64,000 nt of DNA from Arthrobacter sp. QXT-31. Lineage in GTDB: Bacteria; Actinomycetota; Actinomycetes; Actinomycetales; Micrococcaceae. This document shows, one piece after another, positions 34,469-43,148 of this stretch. The notes under the pieces were generated by a model. That model was not told where the DNA came from and ran no database searches. It saw only the letters and a list, made by a program, of their open reading frames with translations. The first letter of the stretch is position 1, and each line of letters opens with the position of its first letter. The stretch spans positions 3,162,001-3,226,000 of the forward strand of contig NZ_CP019304.1 of NCBI RefSeq assembly GCF_001969265.1, given 5' to 3'. The position numbers and the translations under genes were made by a program.

Positions 34469-34634
34469 GCCACAAAAGGCCGCCTGCCGAAGCCCTGAAG
34501 CGGCCGTTTTGGGCAATTCGACTCTGGGGAGCGGCCGTTTTTGGTAATCGAGGCGCCGCCGGGCAGGAGAGATGGGCGACGGCATCGATTTACCAAAAAG
34601 GGCCGCTCAGCTAGCTGCTGGGCGGCCTTTTTTG
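34469..34634. repeat. GATTTACC/GGGCCGC hairpin repeats, right cluster
   Basis: Three related elements: a hairpin from CACAAAAGGCCGC to GCGGCCGTTTTGGGC (34469-34515), an inverted unit GCGGCCGTTTTTGGTAATCG (34531-34550), and a hairpin CGATTTACCAAAAAGGGCCG (34586) paired with GGCGGCCTTTTTTGG ending at 34634. They lie between the DUF559-like gene and the PLDc_N gene. Confidence 0.75.
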
Positions 34635-34648
34635 GCGAAAGAGCGGGT

Positions 34649-35143
34649 CTACTTCGCCTCGGGGTTGCCTTCGGCGTTGGCCTCGCCCGCCGCGCCCGGC
34701 TTGCGCGGACCGGGCTCGCCTGCGGGCGGGTTGCCCGTACCTGAATTGCCGCTGCTCGTGGTGCCGGCGCCAGTGCCTGGGGCAGATCCCGTGGCGCCCG
34801 TGCGGTGCGGCCCGGCGTCGGCCTGGTTCTTTCCGGTAGCATCGTTCCGCAGCTTGCGGAGCCGCTCCGCCTCGCGACGGCGCTGTTCGAGGTTGCGCAG
34901 GAAGTCGGGGTCGTCGTCGGGGGCGGTGGGATGCTGCGGGTAAACCGGCCGGGCCGTGGCCGATGCACGGGGGCGGCCGATCAGGAACCACAGCGCTGCG
35001 CCGATGAGTGGCAGAAGGGCAACCATGATGATCCAGGTTGTTTTGGAAAACCCGCGGGTCAGATGCTTGTCGGTTCGGATAACGTCCACCAGTCCGTAGA
35101 CGTAGATGGCGAGAATGACGACTGCGAGGACAACACGAGGCAT
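34649..35143 (-). CDS. PLDc_N-domain membrane protein
   Basis: 164 residues. Two membrane segments (VVLAVVILAIYVYGLVDVI and WIIMVALLPLIGAALWFLIG) form the phospholipase D N-terminal-like domain without any catalytic HKD motif. A charged helix follows (about 75-105), then a Gly/Ala/Thr-rich disordered tail. TAGACT is 6 nt before ATG, indicating a leaderless message. Function unknown. Confidence 0.85.
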   Translation of the reverse strand: MPRVVLAVVILAIYVYGLVDVIRTDKHLTRGFSKTTWIIMVALLPLIGAALWFLIGRPRASATARPVYPQHPTAPDDDPDFLRNLEQRRREAERLRKLRNDATGKNQADAGPHRTGATGSAPGTGAGTTSSGNSGTGNPPAGEPGPRKPGAAGEANAEGNPEAK

Positions 35144-35272
35144 GCAATCAGTCTAGCCGCCGTATGCCCCGGCGGAGACTACAGTATGCCCACAGTCATG
35201 CGCCAGCAAAACGCCGGACCGGGGCCGCAGATGACGCAGGCTACGGTCTGGCAGGACGGCTAAACTTGGATA

Positions 35273-35596
35273 GTGGCTTTTCTGAAATACTCCCTGATCC
35301 GGCTCGCGATCTTCCTGCCCCTGTTCGTGCTGTTCGTTTTCCTGCAGTTGGGGTGGTTCCTGGCCGTCGTCTGCGCGGGGCTGATTTCCTTTGCCATCAG
35401 CTACCTTTTCTTCCAGAAGCAGCGCGATGCCGCGACGGCGTCACTGCACGCCCGCTTCTCCGGCCGCGCCAAGCCCATCCGCACTGCCGGGGAGATCGAC
35501 GATGCCCAGGCCGAGGACCACCTCGTGGACACCCACCCGGACGTCACCATCCGCAACGAAGTCAAGAAGCGCGAACCGCGCGGCGAGGACGCCTAG
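35273..35596 (+). CDS. DUF4229 small membrane protein
   Basis: 107 residues: two membrane segments (IFLPLFVLFVFLQLGWFLAV and VCAGLISFAISYLFF) and an acidic/basic cytoplasmic tail. Matches the actinobacterial DUF4229 family of unknown function. GTG start 6 nt after TAAACT, leaderless type. Usually found next to menaquinone genes, as here. Confidence 0.8.
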   Translation: MAFLKYSLIRLAIFLPLFVLFVFLQLGWFLAVVCAGLISFAISYLFFQKQRDAATASLHARFSGRAKPIRTAGEIDDAQAEDHLVDTHPDVTIRNEVKKREPRGEDA

Positions 35597-35630
35597 CACT
35601 GGAAAGGGCCTGCACCTGCGGACGCCTAGC

Positions 35631-35727
35631 CCTGAGGTGCCCGGGCCTGCCGTTCCCCAGCACTGAAGGGTCCGGGAGCACTGAAGGGGCCGGGCCCTGA
35701 AGATGCCCGGACCTGAAGGCGCCCGGG
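35631..35727. repeat. Degenerate 15-16-bp repeats between DUF4229 and menA
   Basis: Five related units (CCTGAGGTGCCCGGG, CACTGAAGGGTCCGGG, CACTGAAGGGGCCGGG, CCTGAAGATGCCCGG, CCTGAAGGCGCCCGGG) in the gap between convergent genes. The last four are spaced 16-18 bp apart; the first lies 30 bp before the second. They may act as weak terminators. Confidence 0.7.
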
Positions 35728-35728
35728 C

Positions 35729-36610
35729 TTACAGTCCGCTGCTCAGCACGAGTCCCAGCGAGAACAGCACGGCGTAGCCGAGGTTGATGAGTCCTGTCTG
35801 CTTCAGGACGGGAATCAGGCTCTTGCGCTTCCGTCCGTTGATCATCAGCCAGGCCGGCATCAGGCAGGCCGGGATCAGCAGCAGCACGATCAGCATCCAC
35901 GGCCGCGTCGGCGCCAGGATCACCACGAGCAGAATGGCCACGGCAAGCATCAGCACGTAGCTTTCGCGGGCATGCTTGTCACCCAGCCGCACCGCCAGGG
36001 TCTTCTTCCCGGCCTGGATGTCCGACGGGATGTCCCGCACATTGTTGGCCATCAGCAGGGCGCAGGCGATGAGGCCCGTGCCGATCGCGCCGATCACCGC
36101 GGGCAGCCCGATCTGCCCCGCCTGCGTGTAGGTGGTGCCAAGGGTGGCCACGAGCCCGAAGAACACGAACACGAAGACGTCGCCAAGGCCCATGTAGCCG
36201 TACGGGTTCTTGCCTCCCGTGTAGCCCCACGCCGCCATCACGCAGCCCACGCCCACCAGCAGGAGCCACCACGTCTGGGTGATGATGACCAGTACCAGGC
36301 CCACCAGCATCGCCAGGCCGAAGGCGCCGAACGCGGCATACTTCACGTGTTCAGGCCGGGCAGCACCGGAACCGACCAGCCGCAGCGGGCCCACGCGGTT
36401 CTCGTCCGTTCCGCGGATCCCGTCCGAGTAGTCGTTGGCGTAGTTGACGCCGACCTGCAGCAGCAGCGCCACGAGGGCAGCCAGGACAGCATTGAGCAGG
36501 AGGAAGGAACCCATCTCATAGGCCGCTGCCGAGCCGATCAGGACAGGGGCGATCGCGGCCGGCAGGGTGCGGAGCCGGGCGCCTTGGATCCATTGTGCGG
36601 CTGTGGCCAC
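35729..36610 (-). CDS. menA: 1,4-dihydroxy-2-naphthoate polyprenyltransferase
   Basis: 293 residues, UbiA-type intramembrane prenyltransferase with about eight or nine membrane segments. The first Asp motif is NYANDYSDGIRGTDE and the second is NNVRDIPSDIQAGKKTLAV. It joins the polyprenyl chain to DHNA in menaquinone synthesis. GTG 36610 is chosen for its GAGG ribosome site and usual family length; an ATG at 36658 would add 16 residues without support. It is followed in the opposite direction by menE and menB, all on the minus strand. Confidence 0.92.
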   Translation of the reverse strand: MATAAQWIQGARLRTLPAAIAPVLIGSAAAYEMGSFLLLNAVLAALVALLLQVGVNYANDYSDGIRGTDENRVGPLRLVGSGAARPEHVKYAAFGAFGLAMLVGLVLVIITQTWWLLLVGVGCVMAAWGYTGGKNPYGYMGLGDVFVFVFFGLVATLGTTYTQAGQIGLPAVIGAIGTGLIACALLMANNVRDIPSDIQAGKKTLAVRLGDKHARESYVLMLAVAILLVVILAPTRPWMLIVLLLIPACLMPAWLMINGRKRKSLIPVLKQTGLINLGYAVLFSLGLVLSSGL

Positions 36611-36699
36611 GGTAATACCTCGTGTTGGGTCGGTGGTACGTTCGGAAAGCATGGGCATGCGCAGGGCACGCGAAGCCGCAGCGGCGCGGCAGAACTACT

Positions 36700-37860
36700 C
36701 TATTTTCCCTGATGGAGCGCGTTGAGCCGTTCAATCATGGCCAGCCTGTCCGGTTTGCCGTTCGGCAGCATGATCAGCTCACTGGCCGGAAGGACGGTCT
36801 TCGGACCCAGCAGCCCCAGTGTCCGGTGCCATTCCTCGGCCCAGGCCGCCCCGTCCCGTCCGGCAGCGGGAGCAGAGCTCCCGTCGCCGGAAACGGGGGC
36901 GACTGCAACATAAGCCGCTACGGCCTGGCCCCATTTCGCGGACGTGACGCCGGCGACGAACGCCGCCGTGACGCCGTCGGACTTTTCCAGCTCAGCCTGC
37001 ACGTGCGCGGCGGAAACCTTGACGCCGCCGGTGATGATGACGTCGTCGGCGCGGCCCAGCACGGTAAGCCGGCCGTCGGCGTCCAGTGCACCAAGGTCGT
37101 TGGTCCGGTACCAGCGGTTGCCGTCCTCTTCGACGAAAGCCTCGGCCGTCAGCGACGGCGCGTCCAGGTAGCCCGCTGCGAGGGTGGCTCCGCCGAGGTG
37201 GATCCGGCCGTCCTCGGCGAGCCGCAGGGCCACGCCCTCGAGCGGATAGCCGTCGTACACGCAGCCGCCGCAGGTTTCGGCCGCGCCGTAGGTGGTGACC
37301 ACGCGGAGGCCTGCGTCCCGGGCGGACTCGAGGAGCTCGGCAGAGGCCGGCGCGCCGCCGAGCAGGATGCCGTTGAAGCGGCGCAACACGGCGAGCGTGT
37401 CCGCCGACGGGTCCGCGAGCAGGCGCTGCAGCTGCGTGGGCACCAGCGAGGTGAAACGGATGTTGTCGGTCAGCTCCAATGCCGCCGCGGTGAAGGCGTT
37501 CGCGGTAAAGCCTTCGGACAGGTCCATCGCCCAGGGCCGGGTGCCTGCGAACAGCGACCGGACCAGCACCTGCACGCCGGCCACGTACTGCAGCGGCAGG
37601 GCCAGGAGCCACTGCCCCTCGCCTTTGAGCGCGAAGGCGGTGGCCATCGACGACGCCGCCAGCGCGTCCACCGTCAGGACCGTCGCCTTGGGCGTCCCGG
37701 TGGACCCGGACGTGCGGACCACAGCGACGGCGTCCTCGAACCCGGGTGTCTCCACCGGCGTCACCACCGGCTCGCCGTCCGGGCCGGCGGAGAGTTCGAC
37801 GGCGGGACCCTCACCGTGGAGCGCGGCCGCCAGCGCCTTGAGGGCCGGCTCGATATTCAC
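36700..37860 (-). CDS. menE: o-Succinylbenzoate-CoA ligase (AMP-binding)
   Basis: 386 residues, ANL superfamily, short form typical of Micrococcaceae. P-loop VVRTSGSTGTPKATVLT, TTYGAAETCGGCVYDG as the A5 motif, YRTNDLGALDADGRLTVLGR as the hinge, and the C-terminal catalytic Lys in LPNGKPDRLAM. Activates o-succinylbenzoate for MenB. GTG start. The N-terminal subdomain is reduced compared with longer family members, but all motifs are present. Confidence 0.9.
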   Translation of the reverse strand: MNIEPALKALAAALHGEGPAVELSAGPDGEPVVTPVETPGFEDAVAVVRTSGSTGTPKATVLTVDALAASSMATAFALKGEGQWLLALPLQYVAGVQVLVRSLFAGTRPWAMDLSEGFTANAFTAAALELTDNIRFTSLVPTQLQRLLADPSADTLAVLRRFNGILLGGAPASAELLESARDAGLRVVTTYGAAETCGGCVYDGYPLEGVALRLAEDGRIHLGGATLAAGYLDAPSLTAEAFVEEDGNRWYRTNDLGALDADGRLTVLGRADDVIITGGVKVSAAHVQAELEKSDGVTAAFVAGVTSAKWGQAVAAYVAVAPVSGDGSSAPAAGRDGAAWAEEWHRTLGLLGPKTVLPASELIMLPNGKPDRLAMIERLNALHQGK

Positions 37861-37926
37861 TGCGGGCGCCTGTGTTGTGTGGGCATGGGGTGCGCGGGCA
37901 TGGGGTGCCTTCCGACGAGTGCGGGC

Positions 37927-38880
37927 TTAGAAGTAGTACGGGAACTTGGACCAGTCGGGGTCGCGCTTCTGCAGGAACGCCTCCTTGCCCTCCACGGCCT
38001 CGTCCGTCATGTAGGCCAGGCGGGTGGCTTCGCCGGCGAACACCTGCTGGCCTGCGAGGCCGTCGTCGGCGAGGTTGAAGGCAAACTTGAGCATCCGGAT
38101 GGCCTGCGGGGACTGCCGGGCGATGTCCGCCGCATACTCCAGGGCCACCTCCTCGAGGCGCTCGTGGTCCACTGCCTCGTTCACGGCGCCCATCCGAACC
38201 ATGTCCTCGGCGGAATATTCACGCGCGAGGAAGAAGATTTCCCGCGCTGCCTTCTGGCCGATCTGCCGGGCCAGGAGTGCCGAGCCGTAGCCGGCGTCGA
38301 AACTTCCCACGGTGGCGTCCGTCTGCTTGAACTTGCCGAACTGGCGCGAGGCGATGGTCAGGTCCGAGACCACGTGCAGGGAATGCCCGCCGCCCGCTGC
38401 CCAGCCATTAACGACGGCGATGACCACCTTGGGCATGGTCCGCATGAGCCGCTGGACCTCCAGGATGTGGAGCCGGCCGGCGCGGGCAGGGTCGATGGTT
38501 TCCTGCGTCTCGCCGTCGGCATACCTGTAACCATCGCGTCCCCGGATCCGCTGGTCCCCGCCCGAGCAGAACGAATGCCCTCCATCCTTGGGTGAGGGAC
38601 CGTTGCCGGTGAGCAGCACGGTGGCCACATCCGGCGTCATCCGCGCGTGGTCCATGGCCCGGTACAGCTCGTCCACCGTTCCCGGGCGGAAGGCGTTGCG
38701 GACCTCCGGACGGTTGAACGCGATGCGGACGGTGGGCAGGTCCCGCGTGACGGTGCCGTCCCCGGACCGCTCCACCTGCCGGTGGTAGGTCAGGTCCTGG
38801 AAGTCGTCGAAGCCGGACACGGTGCGCCAGCGGGACGGGTCAAAGACGTCGGATACCTTGGCGGGGAATTCGTTGCTCAC
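37927..38880 (-). CDS. menB: 1,4-dihydroxy-2-naphthoyl-CoA synthase
   Basis: 317 residues, crotonase fold. The extended insert with FCSGGDQRIRG and the oxyanion segments NGWAAGGGHSLHVVSDLTIA and DATVGSFDAGYGSALLAR, with a C-terminal DWSKFPYYF tail, are diagnostic of MenB. Closes the naphthoquinone ring. TAGACT is 6 nt before the GTG, leaderless type. The gene precedes menE on the same strand with a 66-bp gap. Confidence 0.93.
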   Translation of the reverse strand: MSNEFPAKVSDVFDPSRWRTVSGFDDFQDLTYHRQVERSGDGTVTRDLPTVRIAFNRPEVRNAFRPGTVDELYRAMDHARMTPDVATVLLTGNGPSPKDGGHSFCSGGDQRIRGRDGYRYADGETQETIDPARAGRLHILEVQRLMRTMPKVVIAVVNGWAAGGGHSLHVVSDLTIASRQFGKFKQTDATVGSFDAGYGSALLARQIGQKAAREIFFLAREYSAEDMVRMGAVNEAVDHERLEEVALEYAADIARQSPQAIRMLKFAFNLADDGLAGQQVFAGEATRLAYMTDEAVEGKEAFLQKRDPDWSKFPYYF

Positions 38881-38901
38881 CGTCCAAGTCTAGTAATCGG
38901 C

Positions 38902-39342
38902 TCAGCTGATGCAGAACTCGTTGCCCTCGGGGTCGGCCATGGTGTGCCATTCGTGCGGTCCCTGGCTGGCGGTCCAGAGGAAGGTGGCGCCGCGGGCCTC
39001 GAGTTCGGCGCGGACCTCGTCCTTGTCCCGGCCGTCGAGGCGCACGTCCCAGTGCACCCGGTTCTTGATGGTCTTCTGCTCCGGCACGGTCTGGAACAGG
39101 AGGCGCCGTTCCGGTGCTTTCGACTCGAGTTCCTCGGTGGGCCGGATCGCCGCGCCGTCCCGCCAGACGAGCTTGCCGTTGTGGGTCATGGTCTGGTCTT
39201 CCGTGGCGAAGCCCTGGCTGATCATGGACCGGATGAAGCCCTCGTCCTGCGGCTCCACGGACCAGTCCAGCGTCTCGGCCCACCAGTCGGCGAGGTCGTG
39301 CGGGTTCTTGCAGTCGATGGCGATCTGAATGTTGAGTCCCAT
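38902..39342 (-). CDS. VOC-family (glyoxalase-like) protein
   Basis: 146 residues with two beta-alpha-beta modules: IQIAIDCKNPHDLADWWAET start and VHWDVRLDGRDKDEV, ending MADPEGNEFCIS. The family binds a metal and includes small-molecule dioxygenases, isomerases and drug-binding proteins. Substrate cannot be told. TAGCTT is 6 nt before ATG. Confidence 0.85.
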   Translation of the reverse strand: MGLNIQIAIDCKNPHDLADWWAETLDWSVEPQDEGFIRSMISQGFATEDQTMTHNGKLVWRDGAAIRPTEELESKAPERRLLFQTVPEQKTIKNRVHWDVRLDGRDKDEVRAELEARGATFLWTASQGPHEWHTMADPEGNEFCIS

Positions 39343-39418
39343 GGCACCAAGCTATGATGGCGGCGCCGCCTACGGAAAGGGGTCCGGACGCATCCGTCAC
39401 GTGTACGGCGCGCCCTTG

Positions 39419-40180
39419 CTAACCCTGGACCCGCTGCAGCTGGTCCAGGAGTTCCGGCGGGATGGTGTACAGGAAGATCGCGGCCAGCAGGTTCTTGGCC
39501 GCGTGCACGAAGTAGGCGAACATCAGGTTGCGCCCCGTCCAGACGTAGACAAACACCAGCGTTCCGCCCATGGCCAGGTACGGCATGAGGGCGGCAAGGG
39601 TGAGCGCCTCCTGGCCCACGATGTGCAGGGCGGCGAAGAGGACCACGGACAGGGTGCAGCAGATCCAGATGTTGACGCGCCTGCTCAGCTTTCCGATCAG
39701 CAGATGCCGGAACACATATTCCTCGACGAACGGCCCGACGAGGACGATCAGCGGCACCATCAGCCAGGCCGGCACCTGCCGCATGAGCGCCTGCAGCCCG
39801 GCCTGGTTGGCGGAGGTCTCGGCGGTCGCGCCCACGGCCACCAGGAAGGCGGTGACAACCATCATCACGACGACGGCCAGCGGCACCATCGCGAGCGTGA
39901 ACCAGGGGCGGGTGGCCAGCACCTTGAGGTCCCGGGACACCACCCCGCGCGCGGCGAGCAGCGCCAGGGCGCCGACGCAGCCGTAGAACAGGAGGTTCAC
40001 GCCGTAGGAGGCGACGGCCGGCGTCGGAGCCAGCTCCCGGAGCAGCGGCAGCAGGAGTTCGCCGGCCAGCGCGAAGAAGGCGGCGACGGCCACATAAAGC
40101 CCGACGGCGGTGAGGTCCAGCGGCGAAAACCGATACAGATCCGGCCGCGGAGCAGGAAGCATCCGTCTGGTGTTCACCAT
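39419..40180 (-). CDS. CPBP-family intramembrane metalloprotease
   Basis: 253 residues with about seven membrane segments. The catalytic EExxxR motif is VEEYVFRHLL, and the downstream FxxxH/HxxxN pairs are FAALHIV and FVHAAKNLL. The family acts on membrane substrates, including prenylated or immunity targets. TAGGCT is 6 nt before ATG, leaderless type. Confidence 0.88.
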   Translation of the reverse strand: MVNTRRMLPAPRPDLYRFSPLDLTAVGLYVAVAAFFALAGELLLPLLRELAPTPAVASYGVNLLFYGCVGALALLAARGVVSRDLKVLATRPWFTLAMVPLAVVVMMVVTAFLVAVGATAETSANQAGLQALMRQVPAWLMVPLIVLVGPFVEEYVFRHLLIGKLSRRVNIWICCTLSVVLFAALHIVGQEALTLAALMPYLAMGGTLVFVYVWTGRNLMFAYFVHAAKNLLAAIFLYTIPPELLDQLQRVQG

Positions 40181-40206
40181 GCTTCCAGCCTAGTGCGCCA
40201 GCACCT

Positions 40207-40280
40207 GCGCGAACGGACACTTGTGGCCCTGCACGAACGGACAGTTGTGGCCTCGCACGAACGGACATTTGCGGCCCCGG
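40207..40280 (+). repeat. Dispersed CGAACGGACA repeat, three direct copies
   Basis: Three head-to-tail units, GCGAACGGACACTTGTGGCC, ACGAACGGACAGTTGTGGCC and ACGAACGGACATTTGCGGCC, with a period of 23-24 bp. Same family as 21911, 43014 and 59851. Confidence 0.85.
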
Positions 40281-40330
40281 TGTGACGCATCACATTGCAG
40301 GGCTGGAACGGCGCCGATAAAATATTCGGT

Positions 40331-41293
40331 ATGCCTAACTTTTGGTTTCGGTGCGCCAAAGTAGTCCGCCGAACTCTTGCCCTTGTGCCCACCCGCAGCC
40401 GGGGAGCAGCCTCAGTGGTGCTTCTTTGCCTGGCCCTGACAGCGTGCGGCGGAAACGCCACGGGCGGCGACGGCCGGCCCGTGGTGCTGACGACGTTCAC
40501 GGTGCTGGCGGACGTGGCCAGGAACGTGGCCGGTGACAAGCTGCAGGTGGAATCCATCACCAAGGCCGGCGCCGAGATCCACGGCTACGAACCCACCCCC
40601 GGGGACATCCGGAAGGCTTCACAGGCGGACCTGATCCTGGATAACGGGCTCAACCTGGAGGCCTGGTTCGGTCAGTTCGTCGAGGGCCTGGATGTGCCGC
40701 ACGCCGTGGTGAGCGGGGGCGTGGACGTGTTGTCCATCCGCGAGGACTCGTACCAGGGCAAGCCGAACCCGCATGCATGGATGTCGCCGGTCAACGTCCA
40801 GATCTACGTAGACAACATGGTGAAGGCCTTTTCCAAGCTGGATCCCGCGAATGCCGAAGTTTTCGAGGCCAACGGCAAGGCCTACAAGGCGAAGCTCCAA
40901 GCCGTGCAGGACGAGATGAAAGCCAAGCTCGCCGCCCTGCCCAAGAATCAGCGTGCCCTGGTGACCTGCGAAGGCGCCTTCTCCTACCTGACCCGCGACG
41001 CCGGCCTCGACGAGGTGTACATCTGGGCCGTCAACGCCGAGCAGCAGGCCACGCCCCAGCAGATCACCGAGGCGATCGCGTACGTCCGCGCCAACAAGGT
41101 GCCAGCCGTCTTCTGCGAGTCGACGGTCTCTGACGCCCCGATGCGGCAGGTGGTGGAAGCCACAGGCGCAAAGTTCGGCGGCGTGCTGTACGTGGACTCC
41201 CTCTCCGAAGCGGACGGGCCGGTGCCCACGTACCTGGACCTGATCCGGCATGACTCCCAAGTGATTACCACTGCCCTCGCAGGTGCATCATGA
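40331..41293 (+). CDS. Manganese/zinc-type ABC transporter substrate-binding lipoprotein
   Basis: 320 residues. Signal and lipobox LTAC. Cluster A-I metal-binding protein: ligands His in AEIHGYEPTPGD, His in KPNPHAWMSP, Glu in TCEGAFSYL and Asp in YVDSLSEAD. A Glu at the third position is typical of manganese/iron-type proteins (PsaA/MntC), while zinc types have His. TAAAAT is 7 nt before ATG. TTCGGTATGCCTAA overlaps the start and resembles a DtxR/MntR-type operator. It overlaps the ATPase gene by 4 nt. Confidence 0.88.
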   Translation: MPNFWFRCAKVVRRTLALVPTRSRGAASVVLLCLALTACGGNATGGDGRPVVLTTFTVLADVARNVAGDKLQVESITKAGAEIHGYEPTPGDIRKASQADLILDNGLNLEAWFGQFVEGLDVPHAVVSGGVDVLSIREDSYQGKPNPHAWMSPVNVQIYVDNMVKAFSKLDPANAEVFEANGKAYKAKLQAVQDEMKAKLAALPKNQRALVTCEGAFSYLTRDAGLDEVYIWAVNAEQQATPQQITEAIAYVRANKVPAVFCESTVSDAPMRQVVEATGAKFGGVLYVDSLSEADGPVPTYLDLIRHDSQVITTALAGAS

Positions 41294-42099
41294 GCGCCTT
41301 CACCGTCCACCGCGCCGCAGAAGCCGCGCAGGCACAGCCGCAACCGGCAATCCAGGTCGAGAACGTCACCGTGCACTATGGCGAGGTCCTTGCCCTGGAT
41401 GCCGCCTCGCTGGTCCTTGAGCCGGCGCGGATCTGCGGGCTGGTCGGGATGAACGGTTCGGGCAAGTCCACGCTGTTCAAGACCATCATGGGCATGATCA
41501 GGCCCGACGCCGGCCGCGTCCTGATCAACGGGGCGCCGCCGGCCAAAGCGCGGAAGGTAGGCGGCATCGGATACGTCCCGCAGAGCGAGGACGTGGACTG
41601 GCAGTTTCCGCTGTCCGTCCGCGACCTGGTGATGATGGGGCGCTACGGCCACCAGGGCTTCACCCGGCGGCCGTCCAAGGCAGACCGTGCTGCCGTGGAT
41701 GAGGCCCTGGACCGCGTGGAACTTGCCGATTTCGCCAGCCGGCAGATCGGCCAGCTGTCCGGCGGCCAGAAGAAACGCGCCTTCGTGGCACGGGGCATAG
41801 CGCAGGGTGCCACCATCATGCTGCTCGACGAGCCGTTTGCCGGCGTTGACAAGCGCTCGGAGGCGACCATCACCCGGCTGCTCCGCGAGCTCGCGACGGA
41901 CCGCTGCACGATCCTCATTTCCACGCATGACCTCCATGCGCTGCCGCAGCTGTGCGATGAAGCCGTGCTGCTCATGCGCAAAGTGCTCATGCACGGGGCG
42001 CCGGAGGTGGTGCTGCAGCCGGAGAACCTGGCCATGGCGTTCGGGCTGGATGTCCTGAACCGGGACGGGGAGCACGGCCGGCACGGGGCAGGGAGCTGA
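41290..42099 (+). CDS. Metal ABC transporter ATP-binding protein
   Basis: 269 residues. Walker A GMNGSGKST, signature LSGGQKKRAF, Walker B IMLLDEPFAG and H-loop STHDLHAL. It is the ATPase of the operon's manganese-type importer. Start overlaps the upstream stop (ATGA). The FAGVDKRSE segment after Walker B is normal for metal importers. Confidence 0.93.
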   Translation: MSAFTVHRAAEAAQAQPQPAIQVENVTVHYGEVLALDAASLVLEPARICGLVGMNGSGKSTLFKTIMGMIRPDAGRVLINGAPPAKARKVGGIGYVPQSEDVDWQFPLSVRDLVMMGRYGHQGFTRRPSKADRAAVDEALDRVELADFASRQIGQLSGGQKKRAFVARGIAQGATIMLLDEPFAGVDKRSEATITRLLRELATDRCTILISTHDLHALPQLCDEAVLLMRKVLMHGAPEVVLQPENLAMAFGLDVLNRDGEHGRHGAGS

Positions 42100-42102
42100 A
42101 TC

Positions 42103-42975
42103 ATGGATCCGATCACTCTCCTGCTGGAGCCCCTCGGCTACGACTTCATGGTGCGGGCCATCCTCACCACTGCGCTCGCCGCAGTGGTCTGCGCGGTCCT
42201 GAGCTGCTGGCTGGTCCTCATCGGCTGGTCCCTCATGGGTGATGCGGTCTCCCACGCGGTCCTGCCCGGCGTCGTGCTGGCGTACATCGTGGGGGCGCCG
42301 TTTGCGCTCGGGGCGCTGGTGTTCGCGCTGGTGGCCGTGACGCTCATCGGGGTGGTCCGCAACACCAGCCGGGTGAAGGAGGACGCTGCGATAGGCATCG
42401 TGTTCACGTCCCTTTTCGCCCTCGGCCTGGTGCTGATCTCGGTGACGCCGAGCCAGACAGACCTCAACCACATCATCTTCGGCAACCTGCTGGGCGTCAG
42501 CATGCCCGACCTCATCCAGGTGCTCGTGCTGGGCGTGGTGGCGTTCGCCATCCTCATCCTGAAGCGCCGGGACCTCACGCTCTACGCCTTCGACCCCACA
42601 CACGCCCACGCCATCGGCCTCTCGCCGCGCCGGCTGGGGGCATTGCTGCTGGGGCTGCTGGCGCTGACCTCGGTGGTGGCGCTGCAGACAGTGGGCGTGG
42701 TGCTCGTGGTGGCCATGCTCATCATCCCGGGTTCCACCGCGTACCTGCTCACGGACCGCTTCTCCCGCATGCTGGTGATCGCGCCAGCGATCTCCGCGGC
42801 ATGCTCCATCGCCGGGATTTATTTCAGCTACTACCTGGACACCGCGTCCGGCGCCATGGTGGTGCTCACCCAGGGAGCCGTGTTCGCCGTCGTTTATCTG
42901 TTCAGTCCCCGGCAGGGGCTGATCGGCACCCGGCTGGCCAAGGCCCGGCGCCGGAAGGCGGCCCTGGCCGTTTAG
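42103..42975 (+). CDS. Metal ABC transporter permease
   Basis: 290 residues, ABC-3 family, with eight or nine membrane segments. The family motif GDAVSHAVLPG (the coupling region) and GSTAYLLTDRFSRML are visible. ATG 42103 lies 3 nt after the ATPase stop. The operon is then followed by an inverted repeat pair that could end the transcript. Confidence 0.92.
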   Translation: MDPITLLLEPLGYDFMVRAILTTALAAVVCAVLSCWLVLIGWSLMGDAVSHAVLPGVVLAYIVGAPFALGALVFALVAVTLIGVVRNTSRVKEDAAIGIVFTSLFALGLVLISVTPSQTDLNHIIFGNLLGVSMPDLIQVLVLGVVAFAILILKRRDLTLYAFDPTHAHAIGLSPRRLGALLLGLLALTSVVALQTVGVVLVVAMLIIPGSTAYLLTDRFSRMLVIAPAISAACSIAGIYFSYYLDTASGAMVVLTQGAVFAVVYLFSPRQGLIGTRLAKARRRKAALAV

Positions 42976-43013
42976 CCGCAGGGGGAGCCCGACGCCGGTC
43001 CGCGCCTTGGGGA

Positions 43014-43081
43014 GTGCGCGAACGGACAGTTGTGGCCCCGAGTGAGCGCTCATTTAGGGCCGCAAGTGTACGTTCGCGCTC
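43014..43081. repeat. Dispersed GCGCGAACGGACA repeat, inverted arrangement
   Basis: A + unit GTGCGCGAACGGACAGTTGT (43014), a diverged middle unit (GAGTGAGCGCTCATTTAGGG) and a reversed unit ending TACGTTCGCGCTC (43081). It forms a long imperfect hairpin between the metal permease and the ABC-F leader. Confidence 0.75.
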
Positions 43082-43148
43082 CCAGCGTAGTGGGCCCGAC
43101 GGCGGTGCGCGCCTTGACCGCGCAGCCCCCGCCGGGCAGGCTTGACCC

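Noticed and set aside
36700..37860. menE considered as a truncated pseudogene because it is shorter than many ligases
   Set aside because: All ANL motifs including the C-terminal catalytic Lys are present; the short form appears to be normal for this group.
40984..43053. 689-codon minus-strand frame opposite the metal ABC operon
   Set aside because: It runs antisense to three well-supported genes and has a His/Gln/Arg-biased composition with no motifs.
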